Below are positions 50,776-59,937 of a stretch of 64,000 nt of DNA, piece by piece; position 1 is the stretch's first letter, and the number at the start of each line of letters is the position of its first letter. Source of the stretch: Paraferrimonas haliotis (GTDB taxonomy: Bacteria; Pseudomonadota; Gammaproteobacteria; Enterobacterales; Shewanellaceae). The position numbers were made by a program, and so were the translations under genes. The notes below the pieces were generated by a model. It did not search any database, had not been told where the DNA came from, and was given only the letters and a program-made list of their open reading frames with translations. The DNA is taken from positions 62,001-126,000 of the forward strand of contig NZ_NRRB01000005.1 of NCBI RefSeq assembly GCF_002282895.1. Direction: 5' to 3'.

Positions 50776-51921
50776 ATGAATCTTATTGTAAAACTTTTAG
50801 CCGGTATTGGCTCTGGTATTTTAGTGGGGCTTTTTGCTCCTGATTTCCTTATTCGAATCTTATTAACCGCACAAACCTTAATTGGCCAGTTGATTGGTTT
50901 TACCATTCCACTGATCATCTTCTTCTTCATTGGAAGCGGCATTGCTTCAATGCCAGCCAACGGAAAAGGGCTGCTGAGTAAAACCGTTGCGGTGGCTTAT
51001 AGCTCCACCATCTTTGCTGGGTTGGTGGCTTTCTTTGTGGCCATTACTGCGGTTCCGAGCTTGACCACGGAGTTAACGGTTAATGACGCGCAACCTCATC
51101 AGCTGTCCAGTTTCATTGAAATTGATGTACCCGCCATTTTTGGGGTAATGAGTGCATTGGCGTTAGCATTTGTGTTTGGTATTGGCGCCAGTATTCTCAA
51201 GAAAACGGTACTCATTGATGCCCTTGAATCCGGTAAAGACGTCATTGATTTGCTGTTGCGGCGGGTAATTGTACCAATCTTGCCGCTGTACATTAGTGGT
51301 GTCTTTGCCGATATGGCAGCCTCTGGAACCGTATTCGATACCTTGCAAACCTTTGGTGTGGTGTTAATCATCGCCCTGATTTTGCACTGGGCGTACATAT
51401 CACTGCTATACCTTGTTACTGGTTTAGCCAATGGTAAATCACCATTATCATTATTAAAAACCATGATGCCGGCCTATGTGACCGCCTTGGGTACTATGTC
51501 CAGTGCCGCCACCATTCCAGTGAGCTTACGCCAAGTTAAAGCCAATGGCGTGACCCCAGAAGTGGCCAACGTAACCGTGCCACTTTGTGCCTCAATTCAT
51601 TTAGCAGGCTCGACCATTACCATCGTTACTTGCGCGATGGCTGTGATGCATTTGTCGCCTGAATTGTCGCTGCCAAGCTTTGCCGATGCATTGCCATTTA
51701 TCATGATGTTAGGGATCGTAATGATTGCTGCACCTGGTGCTCCAGGCGGGGCGGTGATGTCGGCACTTGGGCTACTCAGCGGTATGATGGGCTTTGGCGA
51801 AGCCGCAGTAGGGCTGATGATCGCCTTGTATCTTGCTCAAGACAGTTTCGGTACCGCTTGCAACGTCACTTGTGACGGTGCTTTGTCTGTGTGGGTAGAC
51901 CGCTGGAATCAACCTAACTAA
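50776..51921 (+). CDS. DAACS-family dicarboxylate/amino-acid:cation symporter
   Basis: An inner-membrane sodium- or proton-coupled carrier of 381 residues. The serine-rich re-entrant loop is GTMSSAATIPVSL, the second re-entrant loop region is AAPGAPGGAVMSALG, and the transport helix is QDSFGTACNVTCDGALSVWV, with the Asn/Asp pair of the SDF family. Substrate is probably an acidic or small neutral amino acid or dicarboxylate and cannot be set further. It is followed by a strong terminator. Confidence 0.87.
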   Translation: MNLIVKLLAGIGSGILVGLFAPDFLIRILLTAQTLIGQLIGFTIPLIIFFFIGSGIASMPANGKGLLSKTVAVAYSSTIFAGLVAFFVAITAVPSLTTELTVNDAQPHQLSSFIEIDVPAIFGVMSALALAFVFGIGASILKKTVLIDALESGKDVIDLLLRRVIVPILPLYISGVFADMAASGTVFDTLQTFGVVLIIALILHWAYISLLYLVTGLANGKSPLSLLKTMMPAYVTALGTMSSAATIPVSLRQVKANGVTPEVANVTVPLCASIHLAGSTITIVTCAMAVMHLSPELSLPSFADALPFIMMLGIVMIAAPGAPGGAVMSALGLLSGMMGFGEAAVGLMIALYLAQDSFGTACNVTCDGALSVWVDRWNQPN

Positions 51922-51940
51922 AAGCTGCACAGCGGCTTAT

Positions 51941-51978
51941 AAAGCCCCGTTAGACCTTGGTCTAACGGGGCTTTTTCT
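51941..51978 (+). terminator. Strong terminator after the DAACS gene
   Basis: A perfect 16-bp stem, 51941-51956 with 51959-51974 (core GCCCCGTTAGACC/GGTCTAACGGGGC), a 2-base loop and a T-run. Confidence 0.92.
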
Positions 51979-52138
51979 TTTAACTTAAAAATACGCCTTA
52001 AGTTACTGAAATTATTCAGAAAATAAATTAGACAATAAAGCGCCAAAATTCCTGTTTAGACTAAAGTCGTGCTTTAGTATTAGCGAAGTCTTGCTAACTT
52101 AGCTTTGATTATTACAAAAACATAGCGGGGATTTGCAC

Positions 52139-52405
52139 ATGGCATTCCAAAGTGATGACAAGGCTAAAGCTTACTGGAGTGAGAACATTCGGTTAGTGCT
52201 CAGTTTGCTGGCCGTCTGGTTTATCGTGTCGTTTTTATTCGGCATTGTGCTGGTGGAACCACTTAATGAAATCCGTTTCTTTGGATTTAAATTAGGTTTC
52301 TGGTTCGCTCAGCAAGGTTCCATTTACGTGTTTGTAGCGCTCATTTTTGTGTACGTATCAAAAATGAATTCGATTGACAAAAAATACGACGTACATGAGG
52401 ACTAA
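52139..52405 (+). CDS. DUF4212 small subunit of SSS-type symporter
   Basis: 88 residues with two membrane helices (LVLSLLAVWFIVSFLFGIVL and the GSIYVFVALIFVYV region). The family is nearly always encoded just before a sodium:solute symporter and is thought to be its partner. The ATG at 52139 has GGGGA upstream. It is 3 bp from the symporter gene. Confidence 0.9.
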   Translation: MAFQSDDKAKAYWSENIRLVLSLLAVWFIVSFLFGIVLVEPLNEIRFFGFKLGFWFAQQGSIYVFVALIFVYVSKMNSIDKKYDVHED

Positions 52406-52408
52406 GTC

Positions 52409-54109
52409 ATGGATTTACAACTACTCACATTCATTATCGTTGGACTAACGTTTGCACTTTACATTGGTATCGCGATTTGGGCTCGTGCTGGATCTACTAA
52501 TGAATTCTACGTAGCGGGTGGCGGAGTTCATCCCGTTGCTAACGGTATGGCAACGGCTGCGGATTGGATGTCAGCGGCGTCCTTTATTTCTATGGCGGGC
52601 CTGATTTCTTTCATGGGTTACGACGGCGGTGTATACCTAATGGGTTGGACCGGCGGTTACGTGTTATTGGCGTTGTGTTTGGCACCTTATTTACGAAAGT
52701 TCGGTAAGTTTACAGTACCAGACTTCATTGGTGACCGTTACTATTCGCAAACGGCTCGTACGGTAGCGGTTATTTGCGCCATTTTTGTTTGTTTCACCTA
52801 TTGTGCCGGGCAAATGCGCGGTGTTGGTGTGGTGTTCTCTCGTTTCTTAGAAGTGGATGTGACCACCGGGGTCATCATTGGTATGGGCATCGTATTCTTC
52901 TACGCCGTGTTGGGTGGGATGAAAGGGATTACCTACACTCAAGTGGCTCAGTATTGCGTATTGATTACGGCGTATTTGGTTCCAGCCGTGTTCATTTCTA
53001 TCATGATGACCAACAATCCAATTCCTCAGCTTGGCTTTGGTAGCACGGTCGCCGATGGCACCTACTTGCTGGATAAATTGGATGGACTGTCCACAGAGCT
53101 CGGGTTTGCCGCCTATACCGACGGTACTAAGTCCACCATTGATGTGTTCTTCATTACTGCCGCTTTGATGGTGGGTACTGCCGGTTTACCACACGTTATC
53201 GTGCGCTTTTTCACGGTACCTAAGGTTTCAGATGCTCGTTTGTCTGCCGGTTGGGCATTGATCTTTATTTCATTGCTTTATACCACAGCGCCTGCGGTTG
53301 CATCGTTTGCTCGTGTGAACATGATTGAGACGATTAACGGACCGGACATGCAAGGTGTGAACTATGCTGACGCGCCAACTTGGATCAAGAACTGGGAAGA
53401 AACCGGCTTGATCAAGTTTGATGACAAAAACGGCGATGGCAAAATGTTCTACTCAGGCGATGAGCGCAATGAAATGCACATTGACCGAGACATCATGGTA
53501 TTGGCCAACCCAGAAATCGCCAACCTACCAGCTTGGGTTATTGCACTGGTAGCAGCCGGCGGTGTAGCAGCGGCCTTGTCGACTTCGGCGGGTTTGCTAT
53601 TGGTAATCTCCACATCGGTGTCCCATGATTTGCTTAAACGTAATCTGATGCCAAACATTACCGATAAACAGGAGTTGTTGTATGCTCGGGTAGCCGCTGC
53701 TATCGCCATTGCGATTGCGGGGTACTTAGGCATTAATCCACCAGGCTTTGTGGCGCAGGTGGTCGCCTTTGCCTTCGGCTTAGCGGCGTCGTCCTTCTTC
53801 CCTGCGATTATTATGGGTATTTTCATGAAGTCGATGAATAAAGAAGGCGCTGTGAGTGGTATGGTTGCAGGTATCTTGTTTACCGCAGCCTATATTGTTT
53901 ACTTTAAATTTGTAAACCCTGCGGCCAACTCGCCTGAAAACTGGTGGTTCGGTATCTCTCCAGAAGGCATTGGTACCTTAGGTATGCTGCTTAACTTCGT
54001 TGTTGCTATGGTAGTAGCAAAAGTGACCAGCGAAACGCCTAAAGAGGTTCAGGATATGGTTGAAAGCATTCGTTACCCTAAAGGTGCGGGTGAGGCCACA
54101 CACCACTAA
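52409..54109 (+). CDS. Sodium:solute symporter (acetate-permease-like, VC_2705 type)
   Basis: 566 residues with about 13 membrane helices. SSS motifs: [57 protein letters not shown] and [21 protein letters not shown] soluble loop (about 325-360) carries [15 protein letters not shown], resembling an EF-hand-type metal loop but lacking the final ligand. The neighbourhood (DUF4212, cNMP/CBS/DUF294 protein, DnaQ-like) is that of acetate or short-chain carboxylate uptake loci; substrate inferred, not shown. Confidence 0.9.
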   Translation: MDLQLLTFIIVGLTFALYIGIAIWARAGSTNEFYVAGGGVHPVANGMATAADWMSAASFISMAGLISFMGYDGGVYLMGWTGGYVLLALCLAPYLRKFGKFTVPDFIGDRYYSQTARTVAVICAIFVCFTYCAGQMRGVGVVFSRFLEVDVTTGVIIGMGIVFFYAVLGGMKGITYTQVAQYCVLITAYLVPAVFISIMMTNNPIPQLGFGSTVADGTYLLDKLDGLSTELGFAAYTDGTKSTIDVFFITAALMVGTAGLPHVIVRFFTVPKVSDARLSAGWALIFISLLYTTAPAVASFARVNMIETINGPDMQGVNYADAPTWIKNWEETGLIKFDDKNGDGKMFYSGDERNEMHIDRDIMVLANPEIANLPAWVIALVAAGGVAAALSTSAGLLLVISTSVSHDLLKRNLMPNITDKQELLYARVAAAIAIAIAGYLGINPPGFVAQVVAFAFGLAASSFFPAIIMGIFMKSMNKEGAVSGMVAGILFTAAYIVYFKFVNPAANSPENWWFGISPEGIGTLGMLLNFVVAMVVAKVTSETPKEVQDMVESIRYPKGAGEATHH

Positions 54110-54127
54110 GCGAATCAACTAACCACT

Positions 54128-54156
54128 AAAAAGGGAGCGAAAGCTCCCTTTTTTAT
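54128..54156. terminator. Bidirectional terminator between symporter and yqhD
   Basis: AAAAAGGGAGC (54128-54138) and GCTCCCTTTTT (54143-54153) form an 11-bp stem capped by a GAAA (GNRA) tetraloop, with A-rich and T-rich ends. Confidence 0.9.
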
Positions 54157-54172
54157 TGATAACAACGAACGC

Positions 54173-55321
54173 TTAAGCGATGGCATTCTCTAGGATTTGG
54201 CGCGAGTGATTTAAGGTGATGGCTTGAGATTCACCTAACGCTTTCATGCCGTGCAGCTCCAGTTGCTGAACCACATCGTCGATGGCTTGCTCGCGGGTGC
54301 CGTTGTATTGCGTAAGCGACGTAGCCACTTCAAGGCTGTGATAAAAAGCTTCAATGGCTGCAACGGTGCGCTCGGCGAGATCGGCGCTGTGCTCTAAGCC
54401 AAATACCTCGATTCCCATTTGTTCAAGCTTCGCTTGCTTAGTGGCCATTTGATTGCGCAACAATGACGGTTGAATAATTGCCAGCGAACGAGCGTGATCC
54501 ACGCCATACAAGGCTGTTAACTCATGACCGATGGCGTGAGTCGCCCAATCCTGTGCCACGCCGGAGCCAATCAGGCCATTAAGCGCCTGATTCGCTGTCC
54601 ACATTAGGTTGGCTCGCCAATCGTCGCTGTCACGCTTGTCAAAGTCCTGCGCTAAGCTTTTTAGAGACTTTAGTAAGGCTTCTGCATAACCATCCTGCAC
54701 ATAGGCTTTGCTAGTGTGGGTTAGGTATTGTTCACAGACGTGTACCCAAGCGTCCACAATGCCATTGATAAGCTGCCGGTCTGGCAAGGTTTTCATTACA
54801 TCTGGATCCATTACCGCAAATTTAGGTTGCACGTATGGGCTTAGAAAAGCCAGCTTAGCTTTGGTAGCGCGCTTAGTTACCACAGAGCCGGAATTTGATT
54901 CAGAGCCGGTTGCTGGTAAGGTCAACACCGCTCCTAATGGAATGGCTTCGGTAATGGTGTGTTTATGTTCTAAAATGTCCCAACCGTCACCGTCATAACA
55001 GGCAGCTGCGGCCACGTATTTCGCACCATCGATGACCGAGCCGCCGCCAACGGCGAGAATATAATCCAGTTGCTGTTCTTTAACTAGGGCGACTGCCTTG
55101 TCTAAGGTTTCTACTGTTGGGTTTGGCTCGACGCCGGCAAATTCAGTCCATTGATGCTCTTGCAAGGCCTGCTCAACTTGGTCATAAACGCCGTTTCGCT
55201 TAATAGAACCGCCGCCATAAATGACCAGTACCTTGTGATGTTTTGCAATGTGATTGGTAACGGACGCAATTTGGCGCTGGCCAAACTCTATTACCGTGGG
55301 ATTAACGTAGGAAAACTTCAT
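54173..55321 (-). CDS. yqhD: NADPH-dependent aldehyde reductase/alcohol dehydrogenase, YqhD type
   Basis: An iron- or zinc-containing group III alcohol dehydrogenase that reduces reactive aldehydes. The 382 residues align with E. coli YqhD (387): [68 protein letters not shown], and the metal ligands in NGIVDAWVHVCEQY and DWATHAIGHELTALYGVDH. The start at 55321 follows TTGGAG. It interrupts, on the opposite strand, a symporter locus otherwise transcribed rightward. An inverted repeat lies just upstream. Confidence 0.93.
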   Translation of the reverse strand: MKFSYVNPTVIEFGQRQIASVTNHIAKHHKVLVIYGGGSIKRNGVYDQVEQALQEHQWTEFAGVEPNPTVETLDKAVALVKEQQLDYILAVGGGSVIDGAKYVAAAACYDGDGWDILEHKHTITEAIPLGAVLTLPATGSESNSGSVVTKRATKAKLAFLSPYVQPKFAVMDPDVMKTLPDRQLINGIVDAWVHVCEQYLTHTSKAYVQDGYAEALLKSLKSLAQDFDKRDSDDWRANLMWTANQALNGLIGSGVAQDWATHAIGHELTALYGVDHARSLAIIQPSLLRNQMATKQAKLEQMGIEVFGLEHSADLAERTVAAIEAFYHSLEVATSLTQYNGTREQAIDDVVQQLELHGMKALGESQAITLNHSRQILENAIA

Positions 55322-55341
55322 GCTGCACTCCAAAAAAAGCC

Positions 55342-55356
55342 GACCTATCTTAGGTC
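55342..55356. promoter_or_regulatory. Perfect inverted repeat upstream of yqhD, candidate operator
   Basis: GACCTATCTTAGGTC: arms GACCTA/TAGGTC are perfect with a 3-base centre, 20 bp before the yqhD start codon. A compact 15-bp palindrome in this place suits a repressor or activator site. No regulator gene is adjacent; no convincing -35/-10 pair was found next to it. Confidence 0.5.
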
Positions 55357-55461
55357 TATACAAACTTGATAGATTGTACGCCAGTTTTTAAGATTTGGTG
55401 CAGGTGTTTGTGCAACTCTCGTAAAAAAAACGAGCAAAAATCGAGCAAAAGTTGGCTGGAT

Positions 55462-55698
55462 TTAACCGCCATACAGGGTCAAATTAACAATTTGAACCAG
55501 AATCCCTACGAATAAAAACACGATGCCTAAGCGGAACAGCTTAAACTCTTCGATTTTCAAATCATTTAGTTTATTTACAAACACTTGCCATACGGCATGA
55601 TAATTATTAGTTCGTCTTATGTATTTGACTAAAGCATAAATGACGAGCACAAGCCCTATGGTTAATAATAAGGTTTCTAAGTAGGGTAGGTAAGCCAT
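55462..55698 (-). CDS. Small two-helix membrane protein, 78 residues
   Basis: An N-terminal helix (LPYLETLLLTIGLVLVIYAL), a basic/polar middle (KYIRRTNNYHAVWQVFVNKL) and a second helix (FRLGIVFLFVGILVQIVNLT). The ATG at 55698 has TTGGA upstream. Not recognised. It is divergent from the DUF294 gene and lies upstream of yqhD on the same strand, 140 bp away. Confidence 0.65.
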   Translation of the reverse strand: MAYLPYLETLLLTIGLVLVIYALVKYIRRTNNYHAVWQVFVNKLNDLKIEEFKLFRLGIVFLFVGILVQIVNLTLYGG

Positions 55699-55739
55699 GA
55701 GCAATCCAAGTAATTATTATTGTAGTGGGTATTAAACCG

Positions 55740-57590
55740 ATGGATAGTGGTCAATTACAAGAGTTAAATGAATTTTTTCTTCAAACCATTCCATTTAGCG
55801 AATTATCCCAACCGCAACGAGCGGATCTCATTCGCAACTTGTCCATTGAGTACGTGGCTAAACGTCAACAACAGGTGTCCATGAGCTCAGACGAGCCTCG
55901 CTTATTCATTGTAAGCAGCGGTGCCTTTGAAATTAGAAGTCCCCAAGGAGAGCTGGTGGATAGGCTTGATCGCGGCGGTGTTTTTGGTTACCCAACGCTA
56001 CTCACCGGCGAAGCTGTGGTAAACAAGGCCGTGGTGCTCGAAGACGGTCTGTTAATGAGCATCGATGGCGACACCTTTAACCGTTTGCGTCAACAAAACC
56101 GCGCTTTCGATCGTTTTTTCGTGCAAGCTCATGCCAAACGCATTCGAGTTGAAAGCCGCTTTGTCAGTAAATCCGATAGCTCCCATTTCGTTGTAACGAG
56201 CGTCATGACAACGGATTTGATTCATGCTCGACTACAGGACACAGTTCAAGACTGCGCAAAACGCATGCGCGATCATCGCGTGTCCTCTTTATTGATAATG
56301 GAACAACAATGCATTAAAGGCATAGTGACCGATAAAGATCTGCGCAATCGTGTCTTAGCCGAAGGCCGTAGCAGTGATTCTGAAATACAAACGGTAATGA
56401 CCCCGAATCCCGTGACGATATCGCTAAAATCATCGGTGTTTGAAGCAAGCCTGTTAATGAGTGAGCATAGAGTGCATCACTTGCCAGTGATGGACGACGG
56501 GCGTGTACTCGGGTTAATTAGCAGTACCGATATTATGCGCAATCAAAGCTCTCAACCTCTGTTGTTGGTTAATCGGATTAACCGGCAACACAGTATTGAA
56601 GAGCTGGTTAAAGTAAGCCAACAGATTCCAAAATTATTGCAGACGTTAATTAGTGCCGATACCCGAGCAGAAGAAATCGGTCGGTTACTGACCTTGATTA
56701 CCGATGCATTAACTAAGCGATTATTACAAATCGGTGAAGCGCATTTAGGAGCTGCGCCCATGGCCTACGCTTGGCTCGCTTTTGGCAGTCAAGGTCGACA
56801 AGATCAAGTGGCAAAATCCGATCAAGATAATGGCTTGTTGCTCGCAAAAGAGCCAACTCAGGCTGAGCAAGATTACTTCTTAAGGCTCGCTAAACTGGTG
56901 TGTGACGGCCTTGATGCCTGTGGCTTTGTTCACTGCCCAGGCGACATTATGGCAATGAATCCAACATGGTGTCGCAGCATCGATTCTTGGCAACAGCAAT
57001 TTTATAAATGGATCGACAGCCCCCAGCCTAAAGCCTTAATGCACGCCAGCATCTTTTTTGACATGCGAGCCATATACGGCGCCAGTCATTTGTGTGAACA
57101 GTTGCAGCATGCCATCTTAAAACGAACAAAAGGGAATAGTATTTTTTTGGCCGGAATGGCAGCCAATGCGGTTAAAGCAAAACCACCGTTAGGTTTTTTT
57201 AATAAGTTTGTTGTAGAGCGTGACGGTAAAGAAGTTAAAGGTATGGATCTGAAACACAAAGGGAATGCCCTAATTAACGACATTGTGCGTATTTACGCGT
57301 TGGCCGATGGCATCTGTGAAGTGAATACCTCGGCTCGCTTAAGCAAGCTGATGAACTCCAAATTGCTTAGCCCGAAAGATGCGCTTAACCTAACCGATGC
57401 GCAAGAGTTTATTGGTCACCTTCGGTTAGCTAATCAAGGCCGCCAGCATCGAAATGGGGAGCCTATTTCAAATTACTTACAGCCGCGAGACATATCGTCG
57501 TTAGCCCGACATCAATTGCGCGATGCGTTTGATGTGGTTCATAGAGCGCAACAAGGCATCGCTTTGAAATTTGCCCGAGGCATGGCTTGA
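55740..57590 (+). CDS. cNMP-binding/CBS/DUF294 nucleotidyltransferase-like protein
   Basis: 616 residues: a cyclic-nucleotide-binding-like domain (about 20-140), two CBS domains (about 150-275, with KGIVTDKDLRNRVLAEG and VLGLISSTDIMRNQ), a GlnD-like nucleotidyltransferase domain with FGSQGRQDQVAKSDQDNGLL (GSQGRQD at 349-355) and a C-terminal DUF294 helical domain. Such proteins sit beside acetate-type symporters in many gammaproteobacteria and are presumed to regulate uptake. The start at 55740 has a weak ribosome-binding site; a GTG 15 bases upstream is possible. Its TGA overlaps the next ATG by one base. Confidence 0.87.
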   Translation: MDSGQLQELNEFFLQTIPFSELSQPQRADLIRNLSIEYVAKRQQQVSMSSDEPRLFIVSSGAFEIRSPQGELVDRLDRGGVFGYPTLLTGEAVVNKAVVLEDGLLMSIDGDTFNRLRQQNRAFDRFFVQAHAKRIRVESRFVSKSDSSHFVVTSVMTTDLIHARLQDTVQDCAKRMRDHRVSSLLIMEQQCIKGIVTDKDLRNRVLAEGRSSDSEIQTVMTPNPVTISLKSSVFEASLLMSEHRVHHLPVMDDGRVLGLISSTDIMRNQSSQPLLLVNRINRQHSIEELVKVSQQIPKLLQTLISADTRAEEIGRLLTLITDALTKRLLQIGEAHLGAAPMAYAWLAFGSQGRQDQVAKSDQDNGLLLAKEPTQAEQDYFLRLAKLVCDGLDACGFVHCPGDIMAMNPTWCRSIDSWQQQFYKWIDSPQPKALMHASIFFDMRAIYGASHLCEQLQHAILKRTKGNSIFLAGMAANAVKAKPPLGFFNKFVVERDGKEVKGMDLKHKGNALINDIVRIYALADGICEVNTSARLSKLMNSKLLSPKDALNLTDAQEFIGHLRLANQGRQHRNGEPISNYLQPRDISSLARHQLRDAFDVVHRAQQGIALKFARGMA

Positions 57591-58255
57591 TGACCCGACT
57601 GTATTGGATGTGGCAACATTTTCAAGCACAGCGTCGTTGGCATAAAGCACTGATGCAAGGGCTAAAAGACAATTGGGATAAGCCCATTAATGAAGCACGG
57701 TTAGTGTGTTTTGATATGGAAATGACTGGGCTGAACCCCAAGTGCGATCAAATTGTATCCATCGGCTGTGTGGTGATCGAACATGGCGCTTTGCAAATGG
57801 GGCAAGCGGATCATATTTTTTTAAGAATAAACGGCAGTGTCGGCCAAAGTGCCGTCATTCATAAAATTCATGACCACCATTTAGATAACGCCTTATCGCC
57901 GCAGCAGGCTTTCGCTTGGTGGTGTCAAAAAATGGAAGGGAGTGTAGCCGTCGCTCATCATGGAAAATTGGATTTTTCATTTTTGAGTATGTTGGCTAAG
58001 GAACTTGATGGAGAAGGATTTAAACTGCCTTGGATAGATACCTTGTTACTGGAAAAGCACCGTCTTGATCGCAGCGAACGACCCATTATGAACGGTGATT
58101 TAACCTTAGCTGAAAGTCGACGACGTTATCATTTGCCCGAGTTTTCAGCGCACAGTGCGCTATCGGATGCACTGGCGTGCGGGGAGCTGTTATTGGCTCA
58201 AATTGCTTGCCAAGGCGCTCAGACGCATAAGGTACATCAATTTCTGCGGGGCTGA
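57590..58255 (+). CDS. DnaQ-like 3'-5' exonuclease
   Basis: 221 residues of the DEDD exonuclease superfamily. Exo I: FDMEMTG (D42, E44); Exo II: HHGKLDFSF; Exo III: HSALSDALACG, with the His three residues before the Ala-Leu-Ser-Asp, the DEDDh arrangement. The N-terminal 37 residues are an extra helix rich in Trp and basic residues. It is translationally coupled (TGATG) to the CBS/DUF294 gene, a linkage seen in other genomes; why an exonuclease belongs to a transport regulator locus is unknown. Confidence 0.87.
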   Translation: MTRLYWMWQHFQAQRRWHKALMQGLKDNWDKPINEARLVCFDMEMTGLNPKCDQIVSIGCVVIEHGALQMGQADHIFLRINGSVGQSAVIHKIHDHHLDNALSPQQAFAWWCQKMEGSVAVAHHGKLDFSFLSMLAKELDGEGFKLPWIDTLLLEKHRLDRSERPIMNGDLTLAESRRRYHLPEFSAHSALSDALACGELLLAQIACQGAQTHKVHQFLRG

Positions 58256-58350
58256 AATAGTACTAGTCTCTCACTGTAATCGTGGTTACTATATGATTGT
58301 TGTTATTCTGACACACCTTTTGTTTCGTCAACACCAAACCGAGGCGTATC

Positions 58351-59922
58351 GTGTCTGCTAAATCAAGTACTCATTCGAGTTTCGACAGTAGTTTGCTAGC
58401 CATTGCGTTAGACATATCTCAAGCATTACCACCCAGAGAGCTTTACCAGCGAATGATAGACAGTGTCGCTCGAGTTTTTCCCTGTGACGCTGCAAGCTTG
58501 CTGATATACGAGAATCAACATTTGGTACCGGTGGCGTTGCACGGGTTAGCGCCAGAATTGATTGGGCAAAAATTTGACCCAGCCAATCACCCTCGACTTT
58601 CCATTATTATGTCGCAACAACAGCCGACGCGATTTGACGTGGACAGCCATTTACCCGATCCGTTTGACGGGCATATGGCCCTCGATAATGAGCGGGTCCT
58701 TGATGTCCATGCCTGTGTTGGTTGCAGTTTGTTTGTGGAAAATGAATTGGTTGGGGTACTGACTTTGGATGCCATAGAGGTGGGCGCATTTGATAACATC
58801 AGTGATCAGCAAGTCAGTACTTTTAGTGCGCTCGCCGCGATAGCTTTGCGTAATGCAAACTTGGTTGAGGCGCTGAACAAAGCCCGTCGTCAGCAACAAG
58901 CGGTGGCTCGAGAACTGGTGCAAGAAGCGGCTAAGCGAGAAGGATTAATTGTGGGCTCAAGCCCGCTGATTGAATCGTTGCGACAAGACATTGCCACCGT
59001 CGCCGATTCGGATTTGTCGGTCTTAGTGGTGGGCGAAACTGGCACCGGCAAGGAGCTGGTTGTTCGTACCTTACACGCTCAATCGAAACGCTCAAAGCAA
59101 CCCCTGGTACACGTTAATTGTGCTGCCTTACCAGAGAACTTGGCTGAAAGTGAACTCTTTGGCCATAAAAAAGGTGCCTTTACTGGAGCTGATAGCAATC
59201 GCCTGGGTAAGTTTGAACTGGCTGATGGTGGTACCTTGTTTCTCGATGAAATAGGCGAGTTGCCACTGGCCATTCAAGCAAAACTGTTGCGAGCGTTGCA
59301 ACAAGGAGAAATACAACGGGTTGGCGAAGACAAATCACTTACGGTTAATGTACGAGTGGTGGCTGCTACCAATCGAAATCTACTTGAAGAAATCAGTGAA
59401 GGGCGTTTTCGAAGCGATTTGTATCATCGATTGGCAATGTACCCCATTGCGGTCCCGCCGTTGCGGCAACACAAACAAGATGTGGCCATTTTAGCGGGTT
59501 ATTTTCTCGAACAAGCGCAACAAAAGCTAGGTATTAAGCGAATCGTAATTCTGCCTCAAGCGATGATTTTACTGCAGCAATACGATTGGCCTGGTAACGT
59601 ACGCGAATTAGAACACTTGTTAATGCGCGCCAGTTTAAAAGCTCGAGATACAGACAGCTCGAACGTAAGGATTGATGTTAGCCATCTGCAATTGGAGCAA
59701 CAATCGAAGGGTGATGAGCAAGGCGACAGCGCCTCTGAAGCAAGCTCATTTACCTTACCAGCACAGAATACCGGTCTTAGGGGTGCGGTAGATGCCTATC
59801 AACGACAATATATTACTGAAACCCTCAAACACACGAATAACAATTGGTCTAAGGCCGCGAGTAAATTGAAAGTGGATCGCGCCAATTTCTATCGATTGGC
59901 TAAGCGCCTAGGGCTTAAATAA
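58351..59922 (+). CDS. norR: Nitric-oxide-sensing sigma54 activator NorR
   Basis: An enhancer-binding protein of 523 residues. The N-terminal GAF domain keeps the residues matching the proposed non-haem iron ligands of E. coli NorR (D103 and D106 of LPDPFDG, H120 and C122 of VHACVG, D140 of LTLDA). The AAA+ domain has Walker A GETGTGK (228-234) and the sigma54-contact loop GAFTGA (275-280), with WPGNVRELEH and a Fis-type helix-turn-helix (NNWSKAASKLKVDRANFYRL) at the end. It starts at GTG with GAGG 7 bases upstream. Likely target: the hcp promoter 0.7 kb downstream. Confidence 0.93.
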   Translation: MSAKSSTHSSFDSSLLAIALDISQALPPRELYQRMIDSVARVFPCDAASLLIYENQHLVPVALHGLAPELIGQKFDPANHPRLSIIMSQQQPTRFDVDSHLPDPFDGHMALDNERVLDVHACVGCSLFVENELVGVLTLDAIEVGAFDNISDQQVSTFSALAAIALRNANLVEALNKARRQQQAVARELVQEAAKREGLIVGSSPLIESLRQDIATVADSDLSVLVVGETGTGKELVVRTLHAQSKRSKQPLVHVNCAALPENLAESELFGHKKGAFTGADSNRLGKFELADGGTLFLDEIGELPLAIQAKLLRALQQGEIQRVGEDKSLTVNVRVVAATNRNLLEEISEGRFRSDLYHRLAMYPIAVPPLRQHKQDVAILAGYFLEQAQQKLGIKRIVILPQAMILLQQYDWPGNVRELEHLLMRASLKARDTDSSNVRIDVSHLQLEQQSKGDEQGDSASEASSFTLPAQNTGLRGAVDAYQRQYITETLKHTNNNWSKAASKLKVDRANFYRLAKRLGLK

Positions 59923-59937
59923 TACCGGAAACCCGTT

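Noticed and set aside
53402-53466. EF-hand calcium site in the symporter loop ([15 protein letters not shown])
   Set aside because: The D-x-N-x-D-G start is right but the twelfth position is Gly rather than Glu or Asp; kept only as a remark in the gene entry.
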